The notes under the pieces are model-generated. The model was not told the DNA's origin, did no database searches, and worked only from the letters and a program-made list of their open reading frames with translations. Position numbers and translations under genes: made by a program. 16,415 nt of DNA, from assembly GCA_905372155.1 (NCBI GenBank), contig CAJPNZ010000067.1:1-16415 (forward strand), given 5' to 3'. Each line of letters opens with the position of its first letter. Position 1 is the first letter of the stretch. This stretch comes from Propionibacteriaceae bacterium. Its GTDB lineage: Bacteria > Actinomycetota > Actinomycetes > Propionibacteriales > Propionibacteriaceae. Of the stretch, positions 7,573 to 15,779 are shown in pieces.

Positions 7573-8492
7573 CGTCGTTTCAGGCGCCGGTCGACCCACA
7601 CGATCCCGACCACGACAACGGCACCGACCAGGGCCAGCCCCAGCAGCACCGCCCAGTGCGCGTCCGGGGCCAGTGGCCTACCGTCGGGACCCCACGGCCA
7701 CACCGCACGGAGCGATCCGAGCAGCAGACCCGACATGACGGCCATGGTGGCGGCGTGTTTGTGCTCGAGCAGCCAGTTGAGCCCCTTCACGAACAGACCC
7801 AACCCCACGGCCGCGCCGGCGGCGAACAAAGCGAGATAGCCAATGTTCCGGGCCTCGACGGCCGCCATGGTCGGAACGTACAGGCCGAAGATCTTGAGCA
7901 TGAAGGACCCGGAGACACCGGGCAGCACCAAGGCGCAGACGGCGATGGCCGCGGAACCGAAGATCATCCAGGCGGGCGGGTCCTTGACGTCGCTTCCCGC
8001 ACCCAATCCAGTCAGGAAGAAAGCGGCGATCGCCGCCACGAGAAGCAGCGCTGCTATGGCCCCCTTCTGACTCCCCGTGCTCCTTTCCTCTGGTTTGATC
8101 TCCAGGACGGGAACAACGACGGAGGCCAGAACCATCCCAAAGAACAGCGCGTGGGCAAGCTGGGGGGTGTCTCCCACGAACACCTTCATGATCCCCGCCA
8201 TGGCCACCACCACGATGGCCATGCCCAGCAGGGCGGGGATCACGATGCCCCAACGAACCTTCCTGAGCTCGGCGCCCGCCTCGGAGAACTTGCCTGTCAC
8301 CACGCGCTTCACCGCGCTGACCACGTGGCTGGCCGAGTTGATGAGAGGTTCGTAGATTCCCGAGATCAGGGCGATGGTGCCTCCCGAGACGCCGGGCACC
8401 AGCTCGGCGAGGCCGATCAGCATTCCCCTGACGAGGTTGGCAACAGCAGTTGTGGGGTTGAAGCGCCCAGCGGCGCGCCTCGGATTGTGCAT
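7569..8492 (-). CDS. popT: DUF368 membrane protein (PopT-type undecaprenyl-phosphate translocase)
   Basis: An integral membrane protein of 307 residues. The DUF368 hallmark occurs twice, in the two inverted repeats of the fold: PGVSGGT at 33-39 and PGVSGSF at 191-197. Several hydrophobic helices surround them (for example 83-105, 115-131, 144-162, 176-190, 215-230, 280-300). Members of this family have been shown to flip the carrier lipid undecaprenyl phosphate back across the cytoplasmic membrane for reuse in cell wall and surface polymer synthesis. The ATG at 8492 has AAGGAG four bases upstream. A 67-base gap precedes it, containing TACCCT as a possible -10 hexamer. The gene symbol is assigned by family, not proven orthology. 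Confidence 0.88.
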   Translation of the reverse strand: MHNPRRAAGRFNPTTAVANLVRGMLIGLAELVPGVSGGTIALISGIYEPLINSASHVVSAVKRVVTGKFSEAGAELRKVRWGIVIPALLGMAIVVVAMAGIMKVFVGDTPQLAHALFFGMVLASVVVPVLEIKPEERSTGSQKGAIAALLLVAAIAAFFLTGLGAGSDVKDPPAWMIFGSAAIAVCALVLPGVSGSFMLKIFGLYVPTMAAVEARNIGYLALFAAGAAVGLGLFVKGLNWLLEHKHAATMAVMSGLLLGSLRAVWPWGPDGRPLAPDAHWAVLLGLALVGAVVVVGIVWVDRRLKRR

Positions 8493-8559
8493 CAGGCTCC
8501 TTCTCGCGACCTACCCGGGGCAACAACGTTAGGGTAGCGTCAGTTGCCGTTCGGCGCGA

Positions 8560-9174
8560 TCAGGCTCCTGCCGGAGGCAGCGGGGGTTGGCCGAAGTTGA
8601 CCGTCGGGGCCTGCCGGAGCATCGGGTCGTTGGTCTCGAAGTAGGTGGCACGCTCGAACTTGCCCATTCCCGCGATGACGTTGCTGGGAACTGACTCGAT
8701 ACGGGTGTTGTAGTCACGAACGTTCGCATTGTAGAAGCGACGGCTGGCAGCAATCCTGTCCTCGGTGTCGGCGAGCTCGCGCTGCAGCTCCAGGTAGTTG
8801 GTGTTCGATCCCAGGTTGGGGTAGGACTCGACCGAGACCATCAGGCCACGGACCGCATCCGTCAGGGCGGACTCGGCCGCGGCCCGCTGTTCGCTGGGTG
8901 CGCCCTGCACCTGGGCCGCGAGGCTCATCGCGCTCTGGCGAAGGCTCGTTATCTTCTCCAGGACACCGCTCTCATGGGCGGCATAGCCGCGAACCGTTTC
9001 GATGAGGTTCGGGATGAGGTCGTAGCGGCGGTTCAGCTCCACGTCGATCTGTCGCCAGGACTCCTGGATGACGTTGCGGGCCTTCACCAGGCCGTTGTAG
9101 GCGGAGACCCCCCACAAGATCCCCAGGAGGACCAGAATCAACAGGATCCCGACGAGGCCCAACAGAATTGACAT
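8560..9174 (-). CDS. lemA: LemA family membrane-anchored protein
   Basis: A 204-residue protein with an N-terminal signal-anchor helix (residues 2-24) and a long helical LemA domain. The diagnostic stretches are YNGLVKARNVIQESWRQIDV (26-45), LNRRYDLIPNLIETVRGYA (47-65), YPNLGSNTNYLELQRELADT, and RRFYNANVRDYNTRIESVPS followed by a Phe/Tyr-rich segment. The role of LemA is not settled; the domain is expected to face outside. The partner TPM-domain gene that often follows LemA is absent here. ATG at 9174 has AAGGAG eight bases upstream. The 101-base gap to pyrE shows TACCGT with a weak upstream TTCCGA as a promoter candidate. Confidence 0.95.
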   Translation of the reverse strand: MSILLGLVGILLILVLLGILWGVSAYNGLVKARNVIQESWRQIDVELNRRYDLIPNLIETVRGYAAHESGVLEKITSLRQSAMSLAAQVQGAPSEQRAAAESALTDAVRGLMVSVESYPNLGSNTNYLELQRELADTEDRIAASRRFYNANVRDYNTRIESVPSNVIAGMGKFERATYFETNDPMLRQAPTVNFGQPPLPPAGA

Positions 9175-9275
9175 GAATTCAGCTCCTTCGAAAAGTTCGG
9201 CTCACAACAACGGTAGCGCCTCGGGAGGTCTTCGGAACGGTTCGCTGGAGCCATGGAAGCACTGGTCGTGGATGA

Positions 9276-9815
9276 TCAGAGACCAAGCTCACCCAGGCCG
9301 ACGGCGTATCGGTATTCCAGGCCTGCTTCGGCGACGCGTTCCGCGGCCCCGGTGGCGCGGTCCACGACCACGGCAACGGCCACCACCTGCCCGCCTGCCT
9401 GTCGCACGGCTTCCACCGCGGCCAGGGCCGACCCGCCCGTCGTCGAAGTGTCCTCCACGACCAGAACCCGACGCCCGACGACATCCGCGCCCTCGATGCG
9501 CCGCTGGAGGCCGTGGGACTTGGCCTCCTTGCGCACCACGAAGGCATCCAGCCGACCACCTGCCGCGGCCCTGGCGTGAAGCATGGCGGTGGCGACCGGA
9601 TCAGCTCCCAGGGTCAGTCCCCCGACGGCATCGAACTCCAGATCGGCCACCAGATCGGACATGACCCTGCCAACCAGCGGCGAGGCCGCCCCGTCGAGGG
9701 TCACGCGACGCATGTCGACGTAGTAGTCGGCCTCCTTCCCGGAGGCCAAGGTGACCCGGCCACGCACGACGGCCAACTCCTTGACAGCACGGATCAGGTC
9801 TTCACGGTCAGTCAT
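9276..9815 (-). CDS. pyrE: Orotate phosphoribosyltransferase
   Basis: Cytosolic pyrimidine enzyme joining orotate and PRPP to give orotidine 5'-monophosphate. The 179-residue length is normal for the short actinobacterial form. Landmarks are the orotate-side loop SGKEADYYVDMR (25-36), the flexible-loop RKEAKSHG (95-102) and the PRPP-binding signature VLVVEDTSTTGGSAL (117-131). ATG at 9815 has AGGAG five bases upstream. It lies 57 bases after the spermidine-synthase-fold gene. The pyrE / SpoU-methylase neighbourhood is also seen in mycobacteria, which supports chromosomal core location. Confidence 0.96.
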   Translation of the reverse strand: MTDREDLIRAVKELAVVRGRVTLASGKEADYYVDMRRVTLDGAASPLVGRVMSDLVADLEFDAVGGLTLGADPVATAMLHARAAAGGRLDAFVVRKEAKSHGLQRRIEGADVVGRRVLVVEDTSTTGGSALAAVEAVRQAGGQVVAVAVVVDRATGAAERVAEAGLEYRYAVGLGELGL

Positions 9816-9872
9816 CTCGGCTCCTGTGATCTCACGCCCACCGCGGGCTCGGGGTCGCCGCCCATTGTCCCA

Positions 9873-10682
9873 TCACGAGAACCACAGCTTGCTGCCGGAT
9901 GGCGGAGGCGAATCCTGTGTGTCGGCGTCCGTGAACGATTCCGCGCCCCCGATCCAGCTCCTCAGATCCCGTCCCTCGAGCCAGCGGTACGGGCAGGATT
10001 GCCTGGCGCTGTCGCGGCGCAGACCGGCCACGTCCACCCGGGTTCCGGACGCGGCGAGCAGCAGGTTACCGAATCGGCGTCCCTTCCACACCGCGGGCTC
10101 GGTTCCGACCAGCAGGTGGCGCCAGCGCTCCGCGAGCCCCGCGGCGAATCGTCTGGTCCACCTCAACGGTGAGGAATCGGTCACGTTGCAGATCACCATC
10201 CGCCTGCCCCTGCCCAGCCTCACCAGCTCGTCCAGGAACTCGGTTGTGACCAGCTCGCCCGGCACCCGGGCGCCGTCGAAGGCGTCGAGCACCACCAGGT
10301 CCGCGTAGTCCGGGGGCATGACGGCCACCCCGGAACGACCGTCGACGTCACGCACCTTGATGCCGCTGCGCGGCGGCAGGGGCAGCTTCCGCCGGACCTC
10401 CTCGGTCAGCCCGACATCAGGTTCGCACACGATCTGTGCCGTTCCGGGTCGCCGCCAGGCGATCCAACGCGGGATGCTGAGTCCTGCCCCACCGATGTGA
10501 ATCACCCGGATCCGCTCGGCCGGATCGACGTCGGCCAGGCCATGTTCGAAGAGCAACGAGAGCTGGACGACGTACTCGAAGAGGAGATGCTCCGGTCGAG
10601 CCGGATCCACCCAGGACTGGGAAGCTCCCCCGAGCACGATACGAAAAGCTCCCGGGTGTTGGGGGTCTGGCACCAGCGGCAT
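9873..10682 (-). CDS. Spermidine-synthase-fold (class I SAM-type) protein, substrate unknown
   Basis: A 269-residue soluble protein. It has the nucleotide-binding start of the polyamine synthase / methyltransferase fold, IHIGGAGLSIPRWI (61-74), an acidic residue at the end of the next strand (VCEPDV, 85-90), and DYADLVVLDAFDGARVP (125-141) followed by LVTTEFLDELVRL, the position of the catalytic Asp region in spermidine synthases. A short N-terminal beta segment (residues 11-25) precedes it. The usual polyamine-binding residues are not clear, so I do not call it speE; actinobacterial paralogues of this kind are often of unknown substrate. The ATG at 10682 is chosen because the match begins soon after it; the longer frame to 11048 overlaps the kinase gene. 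It sits 41 bases after the kinase, so may be co-transcribed. Confidence 0.75.
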   Translation of the reverse strand: MPLVPDPQHPGAFRIVLGGASQSWVDPARPEHLLFEYVVQLSLLFEHGLADVDPAERIRVIHIGGAGLSIPRWIAWRRPGTAQIVCEPDVGLTEEVRRKLPLPPRSGIKVRDVDGRSGVAVMPPDYADLVVLDAFDGARVPGELVTTEFLDELVRLGRGRRMVICNVTDSSPLRWTRRFAAGLAERWRHLLVGTEPAVWKGRRFGNLLLAASGTRVDVAGLRRDSARQSCPYRWLEGRDLRSWIGGAESFTDADTQDSPPPSGSKLWFS

Positions 10683-10723
10683 GGTCCGATTACCCCAGGA
10701 CGCCCGGCCACACCGCCCGGCGC

Positions 10724-12319
10724 TCAGGAGCGGACACAGGTCTGCACCGGCTCCGAGACCTGCCCTTTGGCACGCCGCAACACGATCTTCACGCAGGTCT
10801 GCTCCCCCTTCATGGGAAGGACGATGCTGGGCTCGTCGACGCTGTGACGGGCCTCGGACTCGGGGGCTCCCACCACCTCCACCAGGTAGGAGTCGTCGGG
10901 TTGCGGGTCGGGATTGCTCCAGGTGAACCTGATCTCCTGGCCGGTCACCCTGCCGGAGGCGTCGACCACGGCCGGGACAGTCCTGGTGCCCCGCTCGTTG
11001 CTCCCCGTTGGCTCCTGGGCGCCGGGCCCGATCACACCGTTGAACCACAACATCCCGAGGGTCATCACGGTTGCGATCGTCACGATCCCTGTCAACAACA
11101 AGGTGAGCTGCCTGCGTTTCCTCTTCTTCCTCCTGCGTGCCTTCTCGGCCTCCTCCGTCTTGTCCACATCCGGACTCGCAGGCTCGGGCACGGGAAGTCC
11201 CTCGACATGCCGGAGCCCTGCCTGGGCGAAGCCGTGTCCACGCAACAACACCCCCGGCCCCGGTGCTCCCGTCGACACCCCGGGTGGGGTCGGGTCGAAG
11301 GCGGGGCTCATCGTGTCGTGGAAGGTGTAGCCACCCGTCAGTGACGACATCCCCATCGTGTAGCCCGCCGTCAGCATTGACCCGGAGTCCCCGAGCATCC
11401 AGCCGGAATCAATGCTTCCCGGTTCCCTGTGCTCGGTGCCGTAGGCGGTGTGGTCCTCGGACTCGGTCAGGACGTCCACCGGCGTCACGGGCACCCCCAT
11501 GGAGGCCTGGACGGCCTGGATCGCGCGCGCGAATTCCAGCGCCGAGCTGTAGCGCCGCGCCGGATGTGCGGCCATCGCGGTTCCCAGCACCTGCTCCAGC
11601 ATCTCGGGCACGTCGGGGCGACCCGTCCGGGGGGCCACGAAGGAACGGGCCCTTTCACGCAGGGCGTGACGTTCGTTGTCGCCGCCCGGCACCGCGAGCG
11701 GGCTGCGCCCCACCAGCATCGCCCATGTGGTGGCAGCCAGTGAGAACACGTCGCTCCAGGGCCCCGCCTCCAGCGGCGAGTCGGGATGCATCTCGGAGGG
11801 GGCCCACAGCGGGCTCAGCGCGTTGGCCGCCGCGGAGAAGTCGTGGGAGGCAGAGATCCCGAAATCGGTCAGGGCCGGACGCTGGAAACCGGTGAAGAGG
11901 ATGTTCGCGGGTTTGATGTCGCGATGGAGGATGTCCTGCCGGTGCACGGTTTCCACGGCGCCCGCCAGCTGCACCGTGTACTCCATCGCCAAGGTGGTCG
12001 CCAGGACCCGGTTCGCCACCCGGATCCCCAGGTGGGCCGTGGAACACTCCTCCATCACCAGGAAGGGCCGGCCGTCGGCGGACAGGCCCGAGCTGTGGAT
12101 GGTGACGATGTTCGGGTGTCCCGACAGCCGGGCCATCAGCACCGCCTCCGCGGCGAACGCGTTGAAGGTGGCCTCGTTGACGGTTTGGTGCAGCACCTTC
12201 ACCGCCACTCCCCGCCCCAATGAATCGCGGTAACGGAAGACGTCAGCGAAGCCACCGCCACCGAGCCATTCGATGAAGGTGAATCCCGGTATCTCGGGAG
12301 GAGTCGTTCGCTGTGCCAT
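10724..12319 (-). CDS. Transmembrane Ser/Thr protein kinase with Fn3-like ectodomain (Pkb2-like)
   Basis: A 531-residue Hanks-type kinase. The cytoplasmic catalytic domain (about 11-275) has the Gly loop LGGGGFADV (19-27), ATP lysine in VAVKVL (Lys41), helix C Glu58, HRDIKPANI (Asp134, Asn139), DFG (152-154) and a WAPSE in place of APE (172-176), so it should be active. The loop between DFG and WAPSE has serines but no threonine. A low-complexity Ser/Gly/Pro linker (285-390), a basic stop-transfer stretch RRRKKRKRR and a membrane helix (~404-427) follow. The outer ~100 residues, with FTWSNPDPQPDDSYLVEV and two cysteines (509, 528), look like one Fn3-type domain; no PASTA repeats. ATG at 12319 overlaps the upstream stop (TGATG); a TTG one codon earlier is less likely. 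It should phosphorylate the FHA proteins encoded upstream and be opposed by the operon's PP2C. Confidence 0.92.
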   Translation of the reverse strand: MAQRTTPPEIPGFTFIEWLGGGGFADVFRYRDSLGRGVAVKVLHQTVNEATFNAFAAEAVLMARLSGHPNIVTIHSSGLSADGRPFLVMEECSTAHLGIRVANRVLATTLAMEYTVQLAGAVETVHRQDILHRDIKPANILFTGFQRPALTDFGISASHDFSAAANALSPLWAPSEMHPDSPLEAGPWSDVFSLAATTWAMLVGRSPLAVPGGDNERHALRERARSFVAPRTGRPDVPEMLEQVLGTAMAAHPARRYSSALEFARAIQAVQASMGVPVTPVDVLTESEDHTAYGTEHREPGSIDSGWMLGDSGSMLTAGYTMGMSSLTGGYTFHDTMSPAFDPTPPGVSTGAPGPGVLLRGHGFAQAGLRHVEGLPVPEPASPDVDKTEEAEKARRRKKRKRRQLTLLLTGIVTIATVMTLGMLWFNGVIGPGAQEPTGSNERGTRTVPAVVDASGRVTGQEIRFTWSNPDPQPDDSYLVEVVGAPESEARHSVDEPSIVLPMKGEQTCVKIVLRRAKGQVSEPVQTCVRS

Positions 12320-13395
12320 CAAGGAATCCGATCAAGATGAAGAAGCAGGTCGTGACCCATGTCAATCACGTCTCCAGGCAGCAGGGTAATGGGCCTTTGG
12401 GGCAAGCGCACGGGAGGTTTGGCCCTGCGTCGCACGCAGGTGCCGTTCCGGCTGGCCAGGTCCAGCGCCAGGACACGCCACCCGTCCAGCAGGATCGCCA
12501 GGTGATTGCCGGAAACGTGCCGATACTGCAGGGCGAGCAGTTTCGGGGGCTCCGGCAGGGTGAGCGCATCGGCCCTGGGATGTCGCCCGATGATCATGGA
12601 CTCGAGCAGTGGGATCGGATCGGCGTGTGGCACCTTCAACCAGCCGAGCTGGGGGCGCTCTGTGCGGCGCGCTTCCCCCTGCACCGGTTGGTCACACACG
12701 AAACATCGGGACCTCTCCGGCGGGTTGGGGTGTCCAATCGTGCAGAATCGGGCGACCACCTCGGCGAGTTCGGGACGGCGAGGCCTGCTGGTCTCCGACG
12801 CGTCGGAGATGGTGTCGCCCATCAGCAGCTCCTCATCGCTGGGGATTGCGGGACCGTGCCTGGGTGCCGGTGCGTCCTCCGCGTCCACCGGCTGACCCTC
12901 CACGCACGCGAGCTCGTCCGATTCATCATCTTCATCATCGGCCCGATACCCCTCCGGCAGATCTCCGAATCCCACTCCTTTGGCCTGTACGACACCCCCC
13001 ACCAGGGGTCTCGACATCGCGGCAACCTGTCCCAGGTGCAAGGCGGTCACGTCGGAGACGACCCGCTCCGCCCACGTCGCGACCCCTTCGCCGGAGAGTG
13101 GTTCGTTGCCGGCAGGACTCACGACCTTCAGGGTCAGGGAACCCCGCACCGCCAGATGCCATCGTTCGCCATCGGAGATGGCGACGGCGAACGGCGGTAA
13201 TTTCAGGAGTCCCGCTCCTGTGCTTTCGGAAAGGGTCCTGACGAACACCCCGAGCTCTGACTTCTCCCGCATCCTGGAGAACAACAGTTCCGCCACGGGC
13301 AGTCCCGCACTGGGCGAGAGCAGCGCGAATCCTTCCTGCCAGGCGACAGCGATCCACCGCCCCTCACTCCATCGCAGCACGCCTTCGAACGCCAT
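12319..13395 (-). CDS. Zinc-ribbon FHA-domain protein
   Basis: A 358-residue cytoplasmic protein. The C-terminal FHA domain (about 258-355) has the phosphothreonine-binding residues in IIGRHP (Gly270, Arg271), HVSGNHLAI (Ser295, His298) and SRNGT (Asn317). Before it lies a compact zinc-finger candidate at 218-234 with Cys218, His222, Cys231 and Cys234 in the NPPxxxxC context of zinc-ribbon FHA proteins. An acidic, disordered linker (DDEDDESDE near 153-161) follows an N-terminal domain of about 145 residues that I do not recognise. ATG at 13395 is chosen because GGAGG lies seven bases upstream and it forms a TGATG overlap with the phosphatase stop; the TTG at 13398 is rejected. It likely reads phosphothreonines made by the kinase encoded next. 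Confidence 0.85.
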   Translation of the reverse strand: MAFEGVLRWSEGRWIAVAWQEGFALLSPSAGLPVAELLFSRMREKSELGVFVRTLSESTGAGLLKLPPFAVAISDGERWHLAVRGSLTLKVVSPAGNEPLSGEGVATWAERVVSDVTALHLGQVAAMSRPLVGGVVQAKGVGFGDLPEGYRADDEDDESDELACVEGQPVDAEDAPAPRHGPAIPSDEELLMGDTISDASETSRPRRPELAEVVARFCTIGHPNPPERSRCFVCDQPVQGEARRTERPQLGWLKVPHADPIPLLESMIIGRHPRADALTLPEPPKLLALQYRHVSGNHLAILLDGWRVLALDLASRNGTCVRRRAKPPVRLPQRPITLLPGDVIDMGHDLLLHLDRIP

Positions 13396-14201
13396 CAATT
13401 GCCCTCCGGATCAGGAATGGTGTCCTCGTGAATCCATGAGACTGTTTCCTCCTCCCCCTCGTCAAGCGACACGACGTCATCCAGTTCGTCAATCTCGGGA
13501 ACCACCGTCTCGAGACAGTCCACCACGATCGCTGACACGTTGTCCCGTCCACCCTCCGCCAGGGCCTCCCCCACGAGACGCCGCACGGCCTCCTGTGGTT
13601 CGCTCCTTTCACGCAGAACGCTTTCCACGCATTCTCCCGCGACCTCATCGCTCAGGCCATCGGAACACACCAGGATCCTGTCCCCGGCGTGCGCAGGCGT
13701 CAACCACTGGTCGGCGACGGGGCGTTCGAGCCCCGCCCCGAATGCCCGGGTCAGACCTCCTCGGACGCCCGGTCCCGCGGAACTGGTCCTCATCGAATGA
13801 TCCACACTGATCCGACGCAGCTGTCCGGATCGCATGAGGTATATGCGGGAATCCCCGATGTTGAACAGAAGCCAGCAGGCAATCCCGGCCCGTTGCGCCG
13901 AAGCGGCCCCGGCCAGAGTCGACCCGGGGGCGCGATCCCCGCATCCCAGGCATTCCACCCTGTCAGCAGCCCGTTGCACGGCCGCCGCGATCTCGTGGCC
14001 CGTCACCCACGGCCTCCCCACGAAATCCCGGAATGCCGAAACCACTGCACGGGAGGCGAGTTCACCGCCTGCGTGCCCTCCCATTCCGTCCGCCACCAGG
14101 AAGACGGGATGGGAGGCCAGGACGGCGTCCTCGTTTGTGGGCCGTGTCAGCCCCGGATGAGTCGCGGCGGCGAACCGCAGCGTCATCCGGGGCCCAGTCA
14201 T
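13395..14201 (-). CDS. PP2C-family protein Ser/Thr phosphatase
   Basis: A 268-residue metal-dependent phosphatase, probably cytoplasmic with no membrane segment. The family's metal and phosphate motifs are all present: NED (23-25), ADGMGGHAGGE (37-47), NIGDSRIYL (114-122), LVCSDGLSDEV (177-187) with Asp181, and GGRDNVSAIVVD (217-228) with Asp220. An acidic tail (about 237-268) follows the catalytic domain. The ATG overlaps the stop of the RDD-FHA gene (ATGA), so translation is coupled. With kinase and FHA genes beside it, it is the expected off-switch of the phosphothreonine circuit and corresponds to the PrpC/PstP role in other actinobacteria. Confidence 0.96.
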   Translation of the reverse strand: MTGPRMTLRFAAATHPGLTRPTNEDAVLASHPVFLVADGMGGHAGGELASRAVVSAFRDFVGRPWVTGHEIAAAVQRAADRVECLGCGDRAPGSTLAGAASAQRAGIACWLLFNIGDSRIYLMRSGQLRRISVDHSMRTSSAGPGVRGGLTRAFGAGLERPVADQWLTPAHAGDRILVCSDGLSDEVAGECVESVLRERSEPQEAVRRLVGEALAEGGRDNVSAIVVDCLETVVPEIDELDDVVSLDEGEEETVSWIHEDTIPDPEGN

Positions 14202-15772
14202 GACACCAGCCTCAGCGTGCGCCCCCCGAAGTGCACCATGTCGCCGGCCGAGAGATGCCAGGGCGCATGGGTGGGGATCCTGGTGCGTTCCCGGTCCGCC
14301 TCGATGTAGACACCGTTGGTGGCCCCGACATCTATCACCTGGACCTGACCACCAACGGGCCGCAGCACCATGTGGGTCTTGGAAAGTCTCATTGTTTCAT
14401 CGGTGACCCGAACCAACCGGGCATCGGGATAGTCGTCGGGGGCGAGTGGATTGCGTCCCAGTACCAGGGGACCGTCGACCTTGATCCGCAGACCGTCATC
14501 CAGAACCACCTCGGGAATCGCCTCCGGTCCGTCGTCCGCGATCGTCTTGTCCTGCACCAGGGACGGTGTCCTCGCGGCGCGAGCGGCCGGGGCCGGTTCC
14601 ACGGTCGGCGGGTCGACCGGACTGGCCGTGGTTGCACGGGCCGGCGAAACGGGAGGGAACACGGGGGAGGCCGAGGTCGCCACCCAGGAGCCGACCGGAG
14701 GCTGGAACACCGAGGCCCGTGATGGACTCACCGGCGAGGGCGGAGGGAACGGCGACGGTGACGGGAAGGGTTGCGGGGCGAACGGGCTCGTGGGATGAGC
14801 CGGCTCCGCGGCCCGCGTCGGAACGGGATCGACACCCGGGGCCGACTGACCGGACGAGGCCTCGGCCGGCATCCCGTGCGCAGGAGCGGGTATCGGCCAG
14901 CTGATGTCGCCACGGGGAGCCGGGGACGGCACCGAAACCGCGGAAACATGGTCCGGGGAAGAGCTCTCGGGCCCTGGGGGAACCGGGTCTGCGGTCGGTG
15001 GGTAGGCGGGAACCCCGGTGGACTGAATTTCGGCTCCGGACGCCCCAGAGGTGGAGAAACCCGAGAGTTGCTGAGCCGCGAACCCGGAGGGCTGTCCACC
15101 CTCGGCACCAGTCGCACCGACCACGACGGGCTGCGGCATCCTCATCGGTTGTCTGGGAGTCGTGGAGCGAGATGCGGGACCACCGTAGGCGGGGGGCGCG
15201 AAAGCGGACTCGGATGTCATCTTCTGGGATGGTGCATCGTACTGGGGCATCGCGTTTGCGTCCGCGGGCTGCGACATCACGGGCACACCCGACATCGCGG
15301 CCGGGGTGGTGACCCCCTGGAGATCCGGCTCGGCCGTCTTCTTCCTGACCGCTACCACATTGAAAGCTCGGTCCAGCCAGTGCTGGCCATCCCTGTAGGT
15401 GACATAGTAGGAGATCGTTCCCAGCAGCAGGGTGGCACACTCGAAGACCACCTGGGTCAGAACCTTCGCCAACGTCACCGCGCCCATCGGCTGGCTGGTG
15501 TGGCTGTTGACGAAACGGTATCCGAGAAATGCGCCTCCGAAGGTCGTGGACCCCAGGAGCGCCGCCACGATCCCGCCGAGAAGGACAACTCCACCCAGGA
15601 TCATCCCGATCAGGCTCAGGATCGGCGCGATCCCCTCGGAGCCGAGGAAAGCCACGCTCGCCATGAGCAGGGACGGGATCAGCAACCCCACCATCCACAG
15701 CAGGTGCCCGGTCACCCTGCGGCCGACGCCGACAGGTGTGGCCTTCTCGCCGCCAAGCTGTCCAGGCATCAT
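14198..15772 (-). CDS. RDD membrane domain fused to C-terminal FHA domain
   Basis: A 524-residue fusion. Residues ~15-143 form an RDD-type membrane domain: GRRVTGHLLWMVGLLIPSLL, a second helix (~50-73), then a third (~103-124) and the closing DGQHWLDRAFNVVAVR that matches the family's third motif. Residues ~150-410 are a Pro/Ser/Gln-rich disordered linker. Residues ~426-524 are an FHA domain with LGRNP (Arg440), LSKTH (Ser464, His467) and TNGVYI (Asn486). FHA domains bind phosphothreonine, so it likely anchors phosphorylated partners at the membrane. Two adjacent ATGs exist (15772, 15769); AGGAG, which overlaps the previous stop, is three and six bases away respectively, so 15769 may be the real start. 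The TGA at 14198 overlaps the phosphatase start. Confidence 0.88.
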   Translation of the reverse strand: MMPGQLGGEKATPVGVGRRVTGHLLWMVGLLIPSLLMASVAFLGSEGIAPILSLIGMILGGVVLLGGIVAALLGSTTFGGAFLGYRFVNSHTSQPMGAVTLAKVLTQVVFECATLLLGTISYYVTYRDGQHWLDRAFNVVAVRKKTAEPDLQGVTTPAAMSGVPVMSQPADANAMPQYDAPSQKMTSESAFAPPAYGGPASRSTTPRQPMRMPQPVVVGATGAEGGQPSGFAAQQLSGFSTSGASGAEIQSTGVPAYPPTADPVPPGPESSSPDHVSAVSVPSPAPRGDISWPIPAPAHGMPAEASSGQSAPGVDPVPTRAAEPAHPTSPFAPQPFPSPSPFPPPSPVSPSRASVFQPPVGSWVATSASPVFPPVSPARATTASPVDPPTVEPAPAARAARTPSLVQDKTIADDGPEAIPEVVLDDGLRIKVDGPLVLGRNPLAPDDYPDARLVRVTDETMRLSKTHMVLRPVGGQVQVIDVGATNGVYIEADRERTRIPTHAPWHLSAGDMVHFGGRTLRLVS

Positions 15773-15779
15773 TCACTCC

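Noticed and set aside
8511..8537. CTACCC ... GGGTAG inverted repeat upstream of the DUF368 gene
   Set aside because: Only 6 bp with a 15-base loop; more likely chance overlap with a possible -10 hexamer.
10683..11048. N-terminal extension of the spermidine-synthase-fold gene
   Set aside because: It overlaps the kinase C-terminal coding sequence and has shadow composition; the match starts after ATG 10682.
13396..13398. TTG start one codon before the zinc-ribbon FHA ATG (and likewise 12320-12322 for the kinase)
   Set aside because: Each adjacent ATG forms a TGATG overlap, and at 13395 the GGAGG spacing favours the ATG.
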